NCBI GenBank assembly: GCA_030849075.1
Contig: JASAOO010003546.1
Coordinates: 52,049 to 116,048 of the forward strand
From: Zelonia costaricensis
Taxonomy: Eukaryota; Euglenozoa; Kinetoplastea; Trypanosomatida; Trypanosomatidae
DNA: 64,000 nucleotides
Direction: 5' to 3'
Shown: in pieces, positions 50,500-61,100 of the stretch
Numbering within the stretch: the first letter of the stretch is position 1
Layout of the letters: each line of letters opens with the position of its first letter
The notes under the pieces: model-generated
Database searches by the model: none
The model's input: only the letters and a program-made list of their open reading frames with translations
Told to the model about the DNA's origin: nothing
Position numbers and translations under genes: made by a program

Positions 50500-51166
50500 C
50501 GAGGCCAGGCAGTAGGCTCGCTCCAGTCGACGCATGTCATGGGTGCTTCCGCCCCAGGCCTGGCCGCTTCAACCCCCGTTGCTCCTGTTACCCTTAGAAC
50601 GCCCTCGCACGTCTTCGTCGCAGCTGAGACGGACTGCACGAGTCCGTGCCAAGTGCGCGGCGCACACGACTAAAACAACGCAAGACGTGACGATGTACCA
50701 CAGAAGAAGAAGTACCGCAGATGCCGGCGCAGGCCGATTCGCCTCCTGGGCCGGCTCACCCGACACGCCTCTTCGATAGACCACGCTGCGCGTTGGAGCG
50801 GCGGCCCCGCAGCAGGCCCCGGACCCGCACGCGACACGCCACGAAGGCACGCATTTTTGCTTCGCCACGTTTTTGTTGGCTGTGTCCAGCGCAGTAGCAA
50901 GCATCAGCTTACGCACCTGACCTGGTGTAGCATGCGTGACCACGGCTCCACTCTATCCTCTCTCTTCTCTTCTTTCGCATTAGCCACCTCCAGCCGGCAC
51001 ACCCCTTTCTCATCCCCCCCTCTGACCCGGTCCCCTACACTCACGCGCAAACTAGTCAGCCAGCTCACCGGGGCCGCCTCGTTCGCGTCCTCACGTGTGC
51101 GTATACGTGTGGCGGCAACCACCGCACGCGCGCGCATCTCTCTCACGGCTTTAACGCCGTCTAGTC
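50500..51166 (+). other. Intergenic spacer with strong splice acceptor
   Basis: No gene is supported. The left 440 nt have balanced composition without long C/T tracts. A strong pyrimidine tract with AG at 50982-50983 precedes the next gene. Confidence 0.55.
50949..50983 (+). promoter_or_regulatory. Strong candidate trans-splice acceptor
   Basis: The tract ctctctcttctcttctttcg followed by cattag puts AG at 50982-50983, 184 nt before the ATG at 51167. This is a textbook polypyrimidine-AG arrangement. Confidence 0.7.
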
Positions 51167-52771
51167 ATGTCGACGGTGGTCTCTTCCATGGCCGGTGGCG
51201 GGTCTGCGGCCATGCCACCCGGTCCTGTGGTGGCTGAGGTCACACTTCAGCAGCTGTGCGAGCCCTATGTGGAGGCCTACCTGCAGCACCGCACGCCGTC
51301 GGCGGCCCCAGCCAGCGCCCTGCAGCACCGCACCTCCGTGAACGTGCCGGTTCACACAGCATCGACGCAGAAGGGACCGGCCGTGTCGTCCTCGTCACGC
51401 GCCCTCGCTGCGCCACCGGAGCTGGTGCGCGAGTACGCGCGCCTCTGCGAGGAAGCGGCGGCGACGGCGGGAGTGCGGTGTGCACCGCCCACGGCAGCCC
51501 GCGTGTGCGAGCTGGAGGCCGAGAGCGCGTACTACCGCGCCCTTGTGCTGCGCCTGCAGACCGGGGCCATGCCGCTGGTCACGGGCCACGCAGACGGAGC
51601 GGCCTTGCCCGCACCGACGTCGCCACGCCCCACCCCGCCCCGACTCGGCGACTCTTCCAGCGCCGCGAGCGACGGTCAGCGGAGCCCGTCAGCGACCCGG
51701 CCAGCCGCAGCACCCCGCCGCACAACCGGGTGGCGTGCCGGGCCGGACGGGGGCTCGCTGCCGCCCGCCACAACCCACCAAGTGAGTGATCTGCAGGAGC
51801 AGATCGACCTCCTGCGGGAGGCGGTGCGGGAGCTGAGCCACTGCGCGTCCGTTGCCCGCCAGCACTCGACGAGCCCCGCCCCCGGCGAGGCGGCCAGCGT
51901 GCCCGTGCTGCCGCGCCGCGCCGCCTCGCCGTCCCCGCGCTGTGCGACGCCGACGTGCACGACGGATGTGCCGACGCTGCAGTGCATCATCCTGCACCAG
52001 CAGCAGACGATCCGCACGCTGCAGCTGGAGATGGAGGAGGTGCACGCCGCCAGGGCCAAGATGGAGCGGGCCATGACGCAGCTGCGCGAGGCCACTGCCG
52101 GCCGTGACGACAAGGTCGACGATGAGGACGACGAGGACGCCGCCGGCGTGCTCGGTGCTACAACGCACTGGCGCTCGACGTATCACACAGAGGATCGCAG
52201 CTTCGACGGTACGCCGATGGCTTCCGACGTGGTCGGCCCCGCACGGGCGTCGCCTGCAGGTGCTCGCACTGCGACGCGTGCTGCTGCAGCTGGAGGCGCG
52301 GCCGCGGTGACGCTCTACGACGACGAGGTTCAGGACGCCCTGCCGCGCGGCTCAAAGCCCGAGAGCGGGGTGGACGCAGCGGCGGACGTGATGCGCGCGA
52401 TGGACCTCGCGGCCGAAGCAGATGCGGCTGCGGCGCCGGAACGGCGGCGGGCAGCGACGTTTGGCGGGCTGCGTCCCCCGCTGTGGTTCGACTGCTCCGC
52501 GCCCACTCCCTGCGCCGACCCCATCGCGATGTCCGGGGGAGGGGACGAGGACGACGAGGACGAGGAGCCGTCGAGCGGCATGCGGACCCCGATGCCGCGC
52601 CGCACCGTGGTCCTGCCCCAGCGCTTCTCCTCCGCCACAGGCGACAACTCCTCCCTCGGCGGCGTCGGCGTCGGCGGCGATGAGAGTCCAATCACCCGCC
52701 ACACACAGCTGAGCTTCGGCACGGCGTCAAACCGGCGGACCCCCGCCACGGGGTCCCTCCACGTCTTGTGA
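51167..52771 (+). CDS. Conserved hypothetical protein with short coiled coils
   Basis: I do not recognise this 534-residue protein. The first 130 residues contain a helical stretch (VAEVTLQQLCEPYVEAYLQHR, then ELVREYARLCEEAAATAG and ARVCELEAESAYYRALVLRLQ). Two likely coiled-coil segments follow: QVSDLQEQIDLLREAVREL at about 205-225 and ILHQQQTIRTLQLEMEEVHA extending to about 315. An acidic run, DDKVDDEDDEDAAG, ends the second. The rest is low complexity in Ala, Pro, Ser and Asp/Glu, with a second acidic cluster near 460-468. No signal peptide, membrane segment or catalytic motif is seen. The opening helix set vaguely recalls cytoskeletal or basal-body coiled-coil proteins, but this is not enough to name a role. 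The start follows a strong acceptor. Codon use matches the neighbours, so the gene is probably real. Confidence 0.75.
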   Translation: MSTVVSSMAGGGSAAMPPGPVVAEVTLQQLCEPYVEAYLQHRTPSAAPASALQHRTSVNVPVHTASTQKGPAVSSSSRALAAPPELVREYARLCEEAAATAGVRCAPPTAARVCELEAESAYYRALVLRLQTGAMPLVTGHADGAALPAPTSPRPTPPRLGDSSSAASDGQRSPSATRPAAAPRRTTGWRAGPDGGSLPPATTHQVSDLQEQIDLLREAVRELSHCASVARQHSTSPAPGEAASVPVLPRRAASPSPRCATPTCTTDVPTLQCIILHQQQTIRTLQLEMEEVHAARAKMERAMTQLREATAGRDDKVDDEDDEDAAGVLGATTHWRSTYHTEDRSFDGTPMASDVVGPARASPAGARTATRAAAAGGAAAVTLYDDEVQDALPRGSKPESGVDAAADVMRAMDLAAEADAAAAPERRRAATFGGLRPPLWFDCSAPTPCADPIAMSGGGDEDDEDEEPSSGMRTPMPRRTVVLPQRFSSATGDNSSLGGVGVGGDESPITRHTQLSFGTASNRRTPATGSLHVL

Positions 52772-53188
52772 GTGCAGCCCGGCACGCGCTGCGTACAGGT
52801 GAGCGACGCTGTGGCCGTATCTCCTCAGCCCACTGTGTTCGCTGCCCACCACAGCAGGGGGGCTGTTCACGGTCTCGTCTCCAGTTTCTCTTTTTAGACC
52901 TGATGCGTTTGCTTTTGTTTCCACCACACGCTGTGCGTGCGTGCGTGTGCGAGTACACGTGGTACTCTGTTCACCTAGATGCACGAATCTTCGGTTTTCT
53001 TTTTGTCTTCGCCGCGCCTCTCTACGGCGTTGGTGTGTTTCGGTAATTTGGCTCAACCCGCGTGGTGCCGGCCTTACCCCCCCCCCTCGCCGACCCACCT
53101 GTTCAGCTGGATGGCACCCCCTCCTCTCCCCCCGTACGCTGCGTCTGCCCATCCGGGCGTGTTTGCGCAGGGACGCGTCTGCCGTTTT

Positions 53189-53191
<3 letters not shown>

Positions 53192-53232
<41 letters not shown>
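53192..53232 (+). repeat. (GT)n microsatellite, 41 nt
   Basis: An uninterrupted GT run about 420 nt downstream of the preceding stop codon. Confidence 0.95.
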
Positions 53233-53233
<1 letters not shown>

Positions 53234-54635
53234 ACGTGTCCCGAGACTTGCGCGGCGAGGATGGGAGGTGGGACTAACCGGGGGTGCCCACTGAAGGCAG
53301 GGACGAGCAATGGACGGCGGCCAGCCGTGCGGGGCCGCGTTGAGGTGCGGACTGCAGTGGTGGCCGAACGGCCCCCGGCCGCGGGCCGCCACCCAAAAAC
53401 CTTACCATGCAAGTCACCGGGCGGCCAGCCGAGGCCCAGAGGCAAGCCAGCAAGCAACGCGCCGTCGCATCGGCACTCCTCCCGCTCAGCCGCTGCCCAC
53501 AGGGCCCGCTGCGCCCCTTCTGTAACTCTGGGTGCTGCCGATTCGCACCCGCCACAGCGTCGTGCTGCGTGCGACCTCAGCGAAGCCACCAAGGCGGCAT
53601 CACGACGTGGCGCACTGGCCGTTTACTGCCGCACGGCAAGGATGGTGTCGTACGCTGCGCTGCTAGCAGCCGTAAGAGCAACGAGTGAGCCTTCACCCTT
53701 AACGCTTGGCTTCACTGCTCCCTGATGCACCCTCTCCTCCTCTCGCCTCCCCGCACGGCTCCTCTACTTACTGGGCCATGTACCGTGGCGGGTGCAGCTC
53801 CGTACAGTGCCTTGCTCCCCTCTTGAGGAAGAGCACGGGGTGTCACGCCCCCCACTTGTGTTTGCGTACCCCACCCTCTCTCACACCAGCCGCTGGGGGG
53901 TCCCTAGCCCACTCTCTTGTCTTCCTGCGCCACCCCTCTTCGCAGCCATCGAAGTTGGGAGGTCTCCTCCCTACACACACACACACATTCCTCTTCGACT
54001 TCCCCTCCCTCCTTCGTCTCCTCACAAATTCCTTGCACCATTGTCCGTGGTGCACAAGCTGCCTGTCTGCCGATTTGCACCCCGCCTGGCACCTCCCATT
54101 GCCTGGCAAACCCGCTCACTCCACCTGAGCCCCTCCTCTGCGCGGTGCGCAGCAGCTCAATCGACGCGTGGCTCCCCCTCCCCCTTCCTCCGTCAGGCGG
54201 TGCCGCAGGGTCGGAGGGCAGAGGGTCGCTGCACTCCGTCTGTGACAGCATAATATACTCCTCGCGACGTGGGTAGGCGCCGCGTTGTCCGGCGGCTCCT
54301 CCATTTCCCCCCCCCCTCCCCACCCCGCACCTCCCACTAAGTCGCCGAGGCTTGTAACACGGCGCGAAGACTTGCTCTTTCTTTCTTCCTTTGCTCCTTG
54401 TGCCTTTACGACCCGTATTTACTTTTCGCCTTTCGGCCGTAACGACGAGCTTCTGCCTGACGGTGTTCATCACTCCCCCCGCTCCCTGTTTCCGCTTAGC
54501 TCCTCCTCCGGCCGCACAGCGCGCCCCATTCTCCTCTGCCTCCTGTACTTTGCCGTCTGTGTTTTCCGTTCCGCTTCTGCTTTCCAACACAGAGAAGATA
54601 AGGAAGAATCCGGTGACGCGCGATACTTCGTCTCT

Positions 54636-54638
<3 letters not shown>

Positions 54639-54678
<40 letters not shown>
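54639..54678 (+). repeat. (GT)n microsatellite, 40 nt
   Basis: A perfect GT run in the long spacer before the CDKL-like gene. Confidence 0.95.
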
Positions 54679-54679
<1 letters not shown>

Positions 54680-55941
54680 GATCTGCTTTTCGCGTCTCTC
54701 GCGCACCCTGTCTTGGTCGTTGGAGACAGCAGCATCCGGCGCACCGCTGGGAGAACCTGCACGGTGCAGATCCGGGGCTTCTTTCTTTCCTCTGCCGCTG
54801 CTCGGCTCCTCTGTTCCGCCCAAGCCCCCCCCCCCCCCACCGCTGCTGCTGCTGCTGCTGCGAGAGGTGCGCTAGAAAAAAGACACAGGTGGCGGAGGGC
54901 TACGCCGTAGAAGAAGGTACTCGAGGCGCAGTGAACTCGTTCGACCTTCGCTGTTCTCTTTGCCGCGACGAGGACGTTCTGCTGTAGTGGTGGTGATATA
55001 GCATTCCTTTTTGGTTTCCTCTTGTGTGTTCTCTCTTCTGCAAGGCGCCGGCGCGTGTCAAGGTTGTGGGGCAACGTTAAGAGGCTCTTGCTAGCTCGCT
55101 TCAAAAAAAAAAAAAGAACTAGAACACTTGCCTGCAAGGTGCGTCGGCAGCAGTAAGAGGAGCTGACGCACTACACCTTTGCATAGACTCGATCGAGTTG
55201 GCGTGATTGTGCGTGCGTGTTGTCGGCTGCGGAGCTTAAACTACCTTCTCCTTTCCGGTTGTCAGTTTGGAGCCGGCGCGCGTGCGTTTCTGTCTTTCCG
55301 GTGGCCACCTTTGCTGCTGCTCTGGGCTCTTCCTTTTTTTTTTTTTACCTCGTTGTGCTCTTCCTTGCAGCGTCCGTGCCCTCAGTCCACACAAGCTTTT
55401 TCTTGCGCGTTGGCACCCACCGATCTGGTGAACTCCTCCTTTCCCTCGCTGGTCGCCTCTGCCTGCCACACTCGCCACTCCCCCCACCCCCGCTGCCACT
55501 TGCGCGTCCCCTCCCGCTCCCCTTCCTTTCCGTTGCGGTGTTTGTTTGATCCTCCACCTATCCGTCCCACTTTGCGTCTCTCCTCTTCTCGCAGCTCGTG
55601 AGGCTCTTCTGTGACGACGTGACCCCCCCCCACTACCCCCCGGCTCTCATCTGCTTCTCTTTTGTTTTATTGCGCACGCTCGTGTGTGTGTGTGTGTGTG
55701 TGTCTTGGCTGCCCGCTGTCTAGGCTAGTCTATTTCAGGTTTCTTTTCTTTTCTTTCCGATCACTTTCCACCTCTTCCACCTCCGACTTCTCCTTGCAAC
55801 TGCGCTCCTTTGGAATCTCAGCAGGAGACCAGGTTGCCCTCCGCCCATCCCCTCCCCCCGGCTCGAACGGAACACCCGGTGCGACGACGGTGTTGTGGGG
55901 ACATTCTCGTCTTGCGTGCGTGCCGGTCGTGCGCCGTGCCT

Positions 55942-56095
55942 CGTTTAGGACTTCCCTCCCCCCACCCCTAGTGGCTTCGCGATTGCCCACACGATCCTCC
56001 GCTTCCCGGCCCCCCCTCCTCTTCCCCTTTCTCCGCCCTCACCGCCCCTCGCACCGACACCCACCGCCTCCACCCCCATTTCTCTCCTCTCACAT
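55942..56095 (+). repeat. Tandem duplication, copy 1 (154 bp)
   Basis: The segment beginning cgtttaggacttccctcccc and ending ctcctctcacat recurs directly after a single undetermined base. The two copies are the same length and differ at four positions by my reading. Confidence 0.9.
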
Positions 56096-56096
56096 N
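56096..56096. other. Undetermined base (n)
   Basis: The only ambiguous base in the window. It sits exactly between the two 154-bp direct repeats, which suggests either a difficult base at a true duplication junction or a contig join. Confidence 0.98.
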
Positions 56097-56250
56097 CGTT
56101 TAGGACTTCCCTCCCCCCACCCCTGGTGGCTTCGCGATTGCCCACACGATCCTCCACTTCCCGGCCCCCCTTCCTCTTCCCCTTTCTCCGCCCTCACCTC
56201 CCCTCGCACCGACACCCACCGCCTCCACCCCCATTTCTCTCCTCTCACAT
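56097..56250 (+). repeat. Tandem duplication, copy 2 (154 bp)
   Basis: Second copy of the 154-bp unit, starting cgtttaggacttccctcccc and ending at cacat before ctatattg. Differences from copy 1 are A/G near copy position 29, G/A near 60, C/T near 76 and G/T near 103. Confidence 0.9.
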
Positions 56251-56510
56251 CTATATTGCTTTTGTACGTGAAGCTCCGCAGCCGCTCTTCACCTTCTCTT
56301 TCCCTCCCCCTCCCCCCTCATCGTCCCACGCCTCCTCCTCGCCGGTGCCTTCCTCGATCTCCCTTTCTGCACATCCCCCGTGCTCGTGGCGGGCGTCGTG
56401 TACTCTGCCCAAGCGGCTGTTTATCTAGGCTCCTTCGTTGCGGCTCCCAAAAACCTTTTTTCCCCCCTGCCGCCTTCGAGTCCGCGTTCCCGAGAGACCC
56501 GCTCAAGCGG

Positions 56511-56551
56511 TGTGTGTGTGTGTGTGTTTGTGTGTTTGTGTGTGTGTGTGT
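56511..56551 (+). repeat. Imperfect (TG)n run
   Basis: A 41-nt TG-rich run broken twice by tttg. Confidence 0.88.
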
Positions 56552-57880
56552 TCAGGTTGACGTGCGTCGGTTTGTGGGGCACTGCTGCTTATCTTTCCCC
56601 CCTTTTCCCCCTCTAATTTTGGTGTGCTCTCCTCTACTCCAAGAGCCTTTCCCACACATTGTAGTTGACCGGAAAGAGACGTCACTTTGGTCGCACTCGA
56701 TTCAACCAATTCACCCTTTTTCCCCCTCCGCCTTTCGTTCACCTCTGCTCTTGTTGATTTCCATCTGCGCCTTTGCCTCCGCGTCGGCGTGCGCCTCTTC
56801 TCCCTCCGTGGGTCTGCGTGTGTGTTTGTGTGCACCTGCGTCTCTCTTGGTGCGTGTGGCTCCTTCTTCTCCCCGACTCAACCGCGCTTCGTTGGGTGGA
56901 TCGCCGTCTCGTGTCGTTCCCTCATCCTCGCGTGATCTCACTTTCTGTCCCTCCTCCCGCCCTCTCCTTTCCCTTTCACTTGCTGTCTTTAGTTGGAGCT
57001 GCTTGCGACTGCCGGTGACCCGTGTCCACCCCTATCTCGGTTCTTCTTCCGCGACTCCCGACTGCGTGTTGTCCTGGAGCCACCCAGTTGCTGTTTGCTG
57101 TCGCACGTGTGCGGCGTGCTTCTCCCTTCTCTGTCTGGTTCCACACTCCGTTGTCTTCCACCCCCTCTGTTCGAGTCGCTTGCTCGCAACTCGTCCGCCC
57201 CTTTTCTGCTCTTCTTTTCTGTGTTATCTTTTTTGTTTTTGCGTCACCCTTGTTTCTTCGTGTGTGTGTGTGTGCATTTCTCGTGCGTGTGTATTGGTAG
57301 TTGTGTGCTGACAGCCGCTGGCTGTGCACCCCCCGCGGTGGCGGCGGCCTCACTGGCGTCGCTTCCGCCCTTTGGACTCTGCCGCTTACGAGTCCTTTCG
57401 GTCTCCGCACACACGCACGTGTCTCGCCGCGTCACGGCACCTGCCCCTCCCCCCTTTCGTACTCTTCGTCCTCGTTCCTCCTGCCGATAAGGGGAGAGAA
57501 CAGAGTGCTCCTTCGTTCTATCTTTTCCCTCTCGAGCGGCTTGCAGACGAACCCACAGTGAGTGTGTGTGCTGCGTTCCTGTAGACAGACCCGCACCCGA
57601 CCCGGGTCCCACAAACCTCTTGCAAGGCACGGACCCCTGCTGCACGCCACCGACGGCCTGTGTACTCTCCGCGCCTGGGCGTTGCCGGTTGTCGTCTTCC
57701 ACCTTGGCATCTCCGCGCAACACACGCACATATACATGGTTTTATACATACGGACGGCTGGCCATCGACTCCGTCCTCTCTGCGTGTTCACTCTTCAAAG
57801 AAAAGGACATCAAACCAGTGCGTGCATTGACTGTTGCAAGTTTGTCATCCTCCTCGGCGTTGCGTGCGGTGTCTGACGCT

Positions 57881-57910
57881 TTTGTTTCCTTTTTTGTTTT
57901 CCGGGCTAAG
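57881..57910 (+). promoter_or_regulatory. Candidate trans-splice acceptor for the CDKL-like gene
   Basis: The T-rich tract ttgtttccttttttgttttc is followed by cgggctaag, with AG at 57909-57910, 231 nt before the ATG at 58141. A competing site is AG at 56991-56992 after gctgtcttt. Confidence 0.55.
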
Positions 57911-58140
57911 CCATCTTGTGGTGAAGTCCGATTTCTTGGCTGTTTGCCACGTTTCCAAGGTGCGCGTGCTCCAGTTGCACTAGCACAGTGTGCGCGCGTG
58001 TGCATCGGTGCAGGTTTGGCTGCTGACGAGAAGCGGCACTGGGTTGCGCGGGAGGGCAGAAGGGCAGCGGGCTCCTCCAAAGAACCTGCGCCACCGCCGT
58101 CTCCGGCTCGTCTCTCGTCACACGCAGCGGCAAACGCACA

Positions 58141-61100
58141 ATGGACCACTACGAAGTCATCGAGGTGGTCGGAGAGGGCACGTATGGGGTCGTCTTCAAG
58201 TGCCGCGACAAGCGCACCGGCCGCATTGTTGCCATCAAGCAGTTCAAGAACTTCCAAACGAATGCCTACATCCGTGTCACGATGCTGCGAGAGCTGCGGG
58301 TGGAGCAGCTGTTAAAGGGCGAGCCGAACGTCACCCAGCTGCTCGAGACCTTCAAGCAGAAGAACCGCCTGTACCTCGTCATGGAGTACATTCCGCGGAG
58401 CCTACTGGATCTGCTGGAGGAGGTGCAGGACGGCCTCGACGCAGAGGCGCTGGTCGTGCTCATGTACACGATCCTTCTCGGCATTCGGTCGTGCCACCGC
58501 AACGGCATCATCCACCGCGACGTCAAGCCGGAGAACATCCTTGTCCGCGACGACGGCACCGCCTCTCTGTGCGACTTCGGCTTCTGCAGGCCCCTGCCTC
58601 AGCCCCTTCAAGAGCAACAGCCGCAGCAACCATCGCCGGGCCTATCGTCCAACTCGGGCGACACGGGCAGTTATGCGCCGGCATCGCAGGCTAGGGGCAG
58701 CAGCGAGGCCGACCCACTCGGCACGGCGCCGTTGAACGGCGACGCTCACCGGCACAACGGGGCCTCGGTCTCGCGGATGGCGTCGTCGGTGCTGAGCGAG
58801 CTGGTGCTGGCAGATCATCAGTCCATCATGACCAACTACGTCGCCACGCGGTGGTACCGCAGCCCGGAGATGCTGCTGGGCATGACGTGCTACACCTACG
58901 CGGTCGACATGTGGGCCGTCGGCGCCATCATGGCCGAGGCCATAGACGGCGAGCCGCTGCTGCCGGGCAAGACGGAGCTCGAGCAGCTCTCGCTGATCCA
59001 GTCCCGTGTCGGCGACTTCCCTGCCTCGTACGAGGCGGCGGTTCGCAAGCGCAACGGCGGCGTGCTGCGCCTGCGCTCGCTGAACCCGCTCGCCGCACGT
59101 GCCCCGCAGCTGGGCCCCACGCCGCCGACGCAGGGGCCGCGCCGCGCCAGCCTCGCTGGCAGCAGCGCTGCCGACGGCGGCGACGACCACCGAGTCGAGC
59201 GCGGGACGAGCAGCTACCTGGTGAACCGTTTCGGCGCACAGGTGACGAAGCAGGGACTGGACCTCCTGCACCGCCTGCTGCGCGTTGACGGGGCGGAGCG
59301 GATCGGGGTGGACGAGGCGCTGGAGCACCCCTTCTTCGACGCGGTGCGCGGGCGCTACGACGAGCCGCTGAGCGTCTCGCGGGCAGCGCGTAGCCCCGAC
59401 GAGGCTGGCGACGACGACTTTCCCGAGGACGCCCGCACCCTCACCGATGAGACGGCGGAGCTGATGGGGACGACAGCCGCGACAACGCCCTCGGCACCAC
59501 CGCAGGAGCAGGGCTTGCTGGAGAGGGCCGTGGTCGGGTGCGGGCAGCCCTTGTCCTCGTGGGCGCCCAACGAAGCCGACGCCAGCTTCCTGGCCACTGC
59601 CGCCGCACCAGCTTGCGTCGGTGTCCCCTCCTCGCGCACGGGCTGCAGCGGCTCCCTCGACACGGACGAGAACGGTCGTGCCCCCCTCCCGAAGCAGCCG
59701 CCGCAGAAGCTGCCGCCGCGCCGCGAGTCGATGGAGGCCGGCGCACCGCCCTCTGGGGCGGCAGCGCGCGCTTCCGCGTCTCCGCTGCCCCGCACGCTAG
59801 CCAACGTCACCTCAACCTTGAGCACCTCCAGCCTTTCCCTCCACACGAACGCCGACGAGTCGAGCGACGACGAGGCCGCCTCGCAGCGTGACGGCGCCCT
59901 CCCGAACCTCCCTGATGTCCTCACGCCGCCAGCCCCGCGCGAGCGGCTGATCGCCAACGCGGAACCCCCACGACCCCCACCAGAGCCGTCCGGCGAAGCG
60001 GCACAAACGCAGACGGGCAGCACCTCACCGCCACCGCATCTGCCGCTGCCGCAGGAGGCGATGCCGCCCTCCGCCGCGGTACCATCTCAGCGCCGGCAGG
60101 CTGCCAGCGAAGGCGCCAACTGGCCGTCCGCCACCGCGGCGGCGCGCGACGCGTCCACGCACGGCGAACAGCGCAAGTCCCCCTCTCCCGTGCACAGCCG
60201 CCGCAGTCGGGATGACCAGCCAGAGCTGCTGCAGTCACTCCGGCGCGGGGCGCCGCAGCGGGAGAAGGACGGAGACGTCAGTCGGCGGCGGCCGCCGGCT
60301 CCCGCCGGGCGCAACTCGGCCGCGGCGCCGAGGACCGATCGAGAGATCGACTTCTCGGCGACGCTGCCCTCGGTGCGCATGCGGCGGCCCACGAAGCGCG
60401 GGACGGTGGCCGACACGACAGATGGGCGGCTGTCAACGAGGAAGAGCAACTTGGCCAGCACCCCGCGCGCGAGGTCGCCGCTTGCGGCCTTGGCGCAGTC
60501 CTACTCCTTCAAGTCCAGCCCATCCGGCCGCTCACGCCACTTGACGCGGTCCCTCACCCACACAGTTTCGCAGTCCACCTCGACCGACGACGCGGTCTCC
60601 TCCACGCTCAACAGCACCGCGGCGCAGGCAGAGCTGCCGCTCACGTTCGCCGCGACGGCGGCGCGAGGGCAGGCTGCGGCCGAGACACGAGTCACACCAC
60701 CGTCGCGCAGCCTCAGTCACGGCAGCAGCTCCGAAAAGGCCAGCCCCGCGTCCGGCAGCATAGCGAAAGCCGCCACTGGTGCAGAGACAGCCATCCACGC
60801 AGCGGACACATCGACTTCGACGCGGCAGCCGGCCACGAACGCCAATAGAGGGGGACTCGGTCGCGGGGGGCGGGGTGGGCGCGCCGCACGTACGCCGCCC
60901 GGGCCGCCGCTGGTGACGCACAAGTCGCTCATGGCCGGGTCGCGTAGGGCGGCGGCGGCGGCGCTCGCCGATGAGCGGGCGCCGCGGCGGCAGGGCACGG
61001 CCAACACGAGCCGGCCGCCGCAGCCGCGGTGGCGGAGTGTCACGCCTGCCGGAGCGGCAGCAGCGGCGGCCCCCAATGACGAGCGGAGCCCGAAGCTGCC

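Larger units (their letters stand above)
52772..58140 (+). other. 5.4-kb gene-free spacer upstream of the CDKL-like gene
   Basis: No gene is supported on either strand. Contents in order: TG run 53192-53232; a balanced-composition block at about 53280-53720; C/T-rich sequence; TG run 54639-54678; a C run at 54827-54838; an A13 run at 55103-55115; TG run 55682-55703; the 154-bp duplication around the n at 56096; TG-rich 56511-56551; and T-rich tracts to 57910. A long open frame at 55662-57311 translates only to Ser/Pro/Leu/Cys low complexity and contains the undetermined base. Confidence 0.5.

Noticed and set aside
55662..57311. A 549-codon open frame in the spacer before the CDKL-like gene
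   Set aside because: The translation is Ser/Pro/Leu/Cys/Val low complexity produced by pyrimidine and TG tracts, includes the 154-bp duplication and the undetermined base, and shows no domain or GC3 codon pattern.
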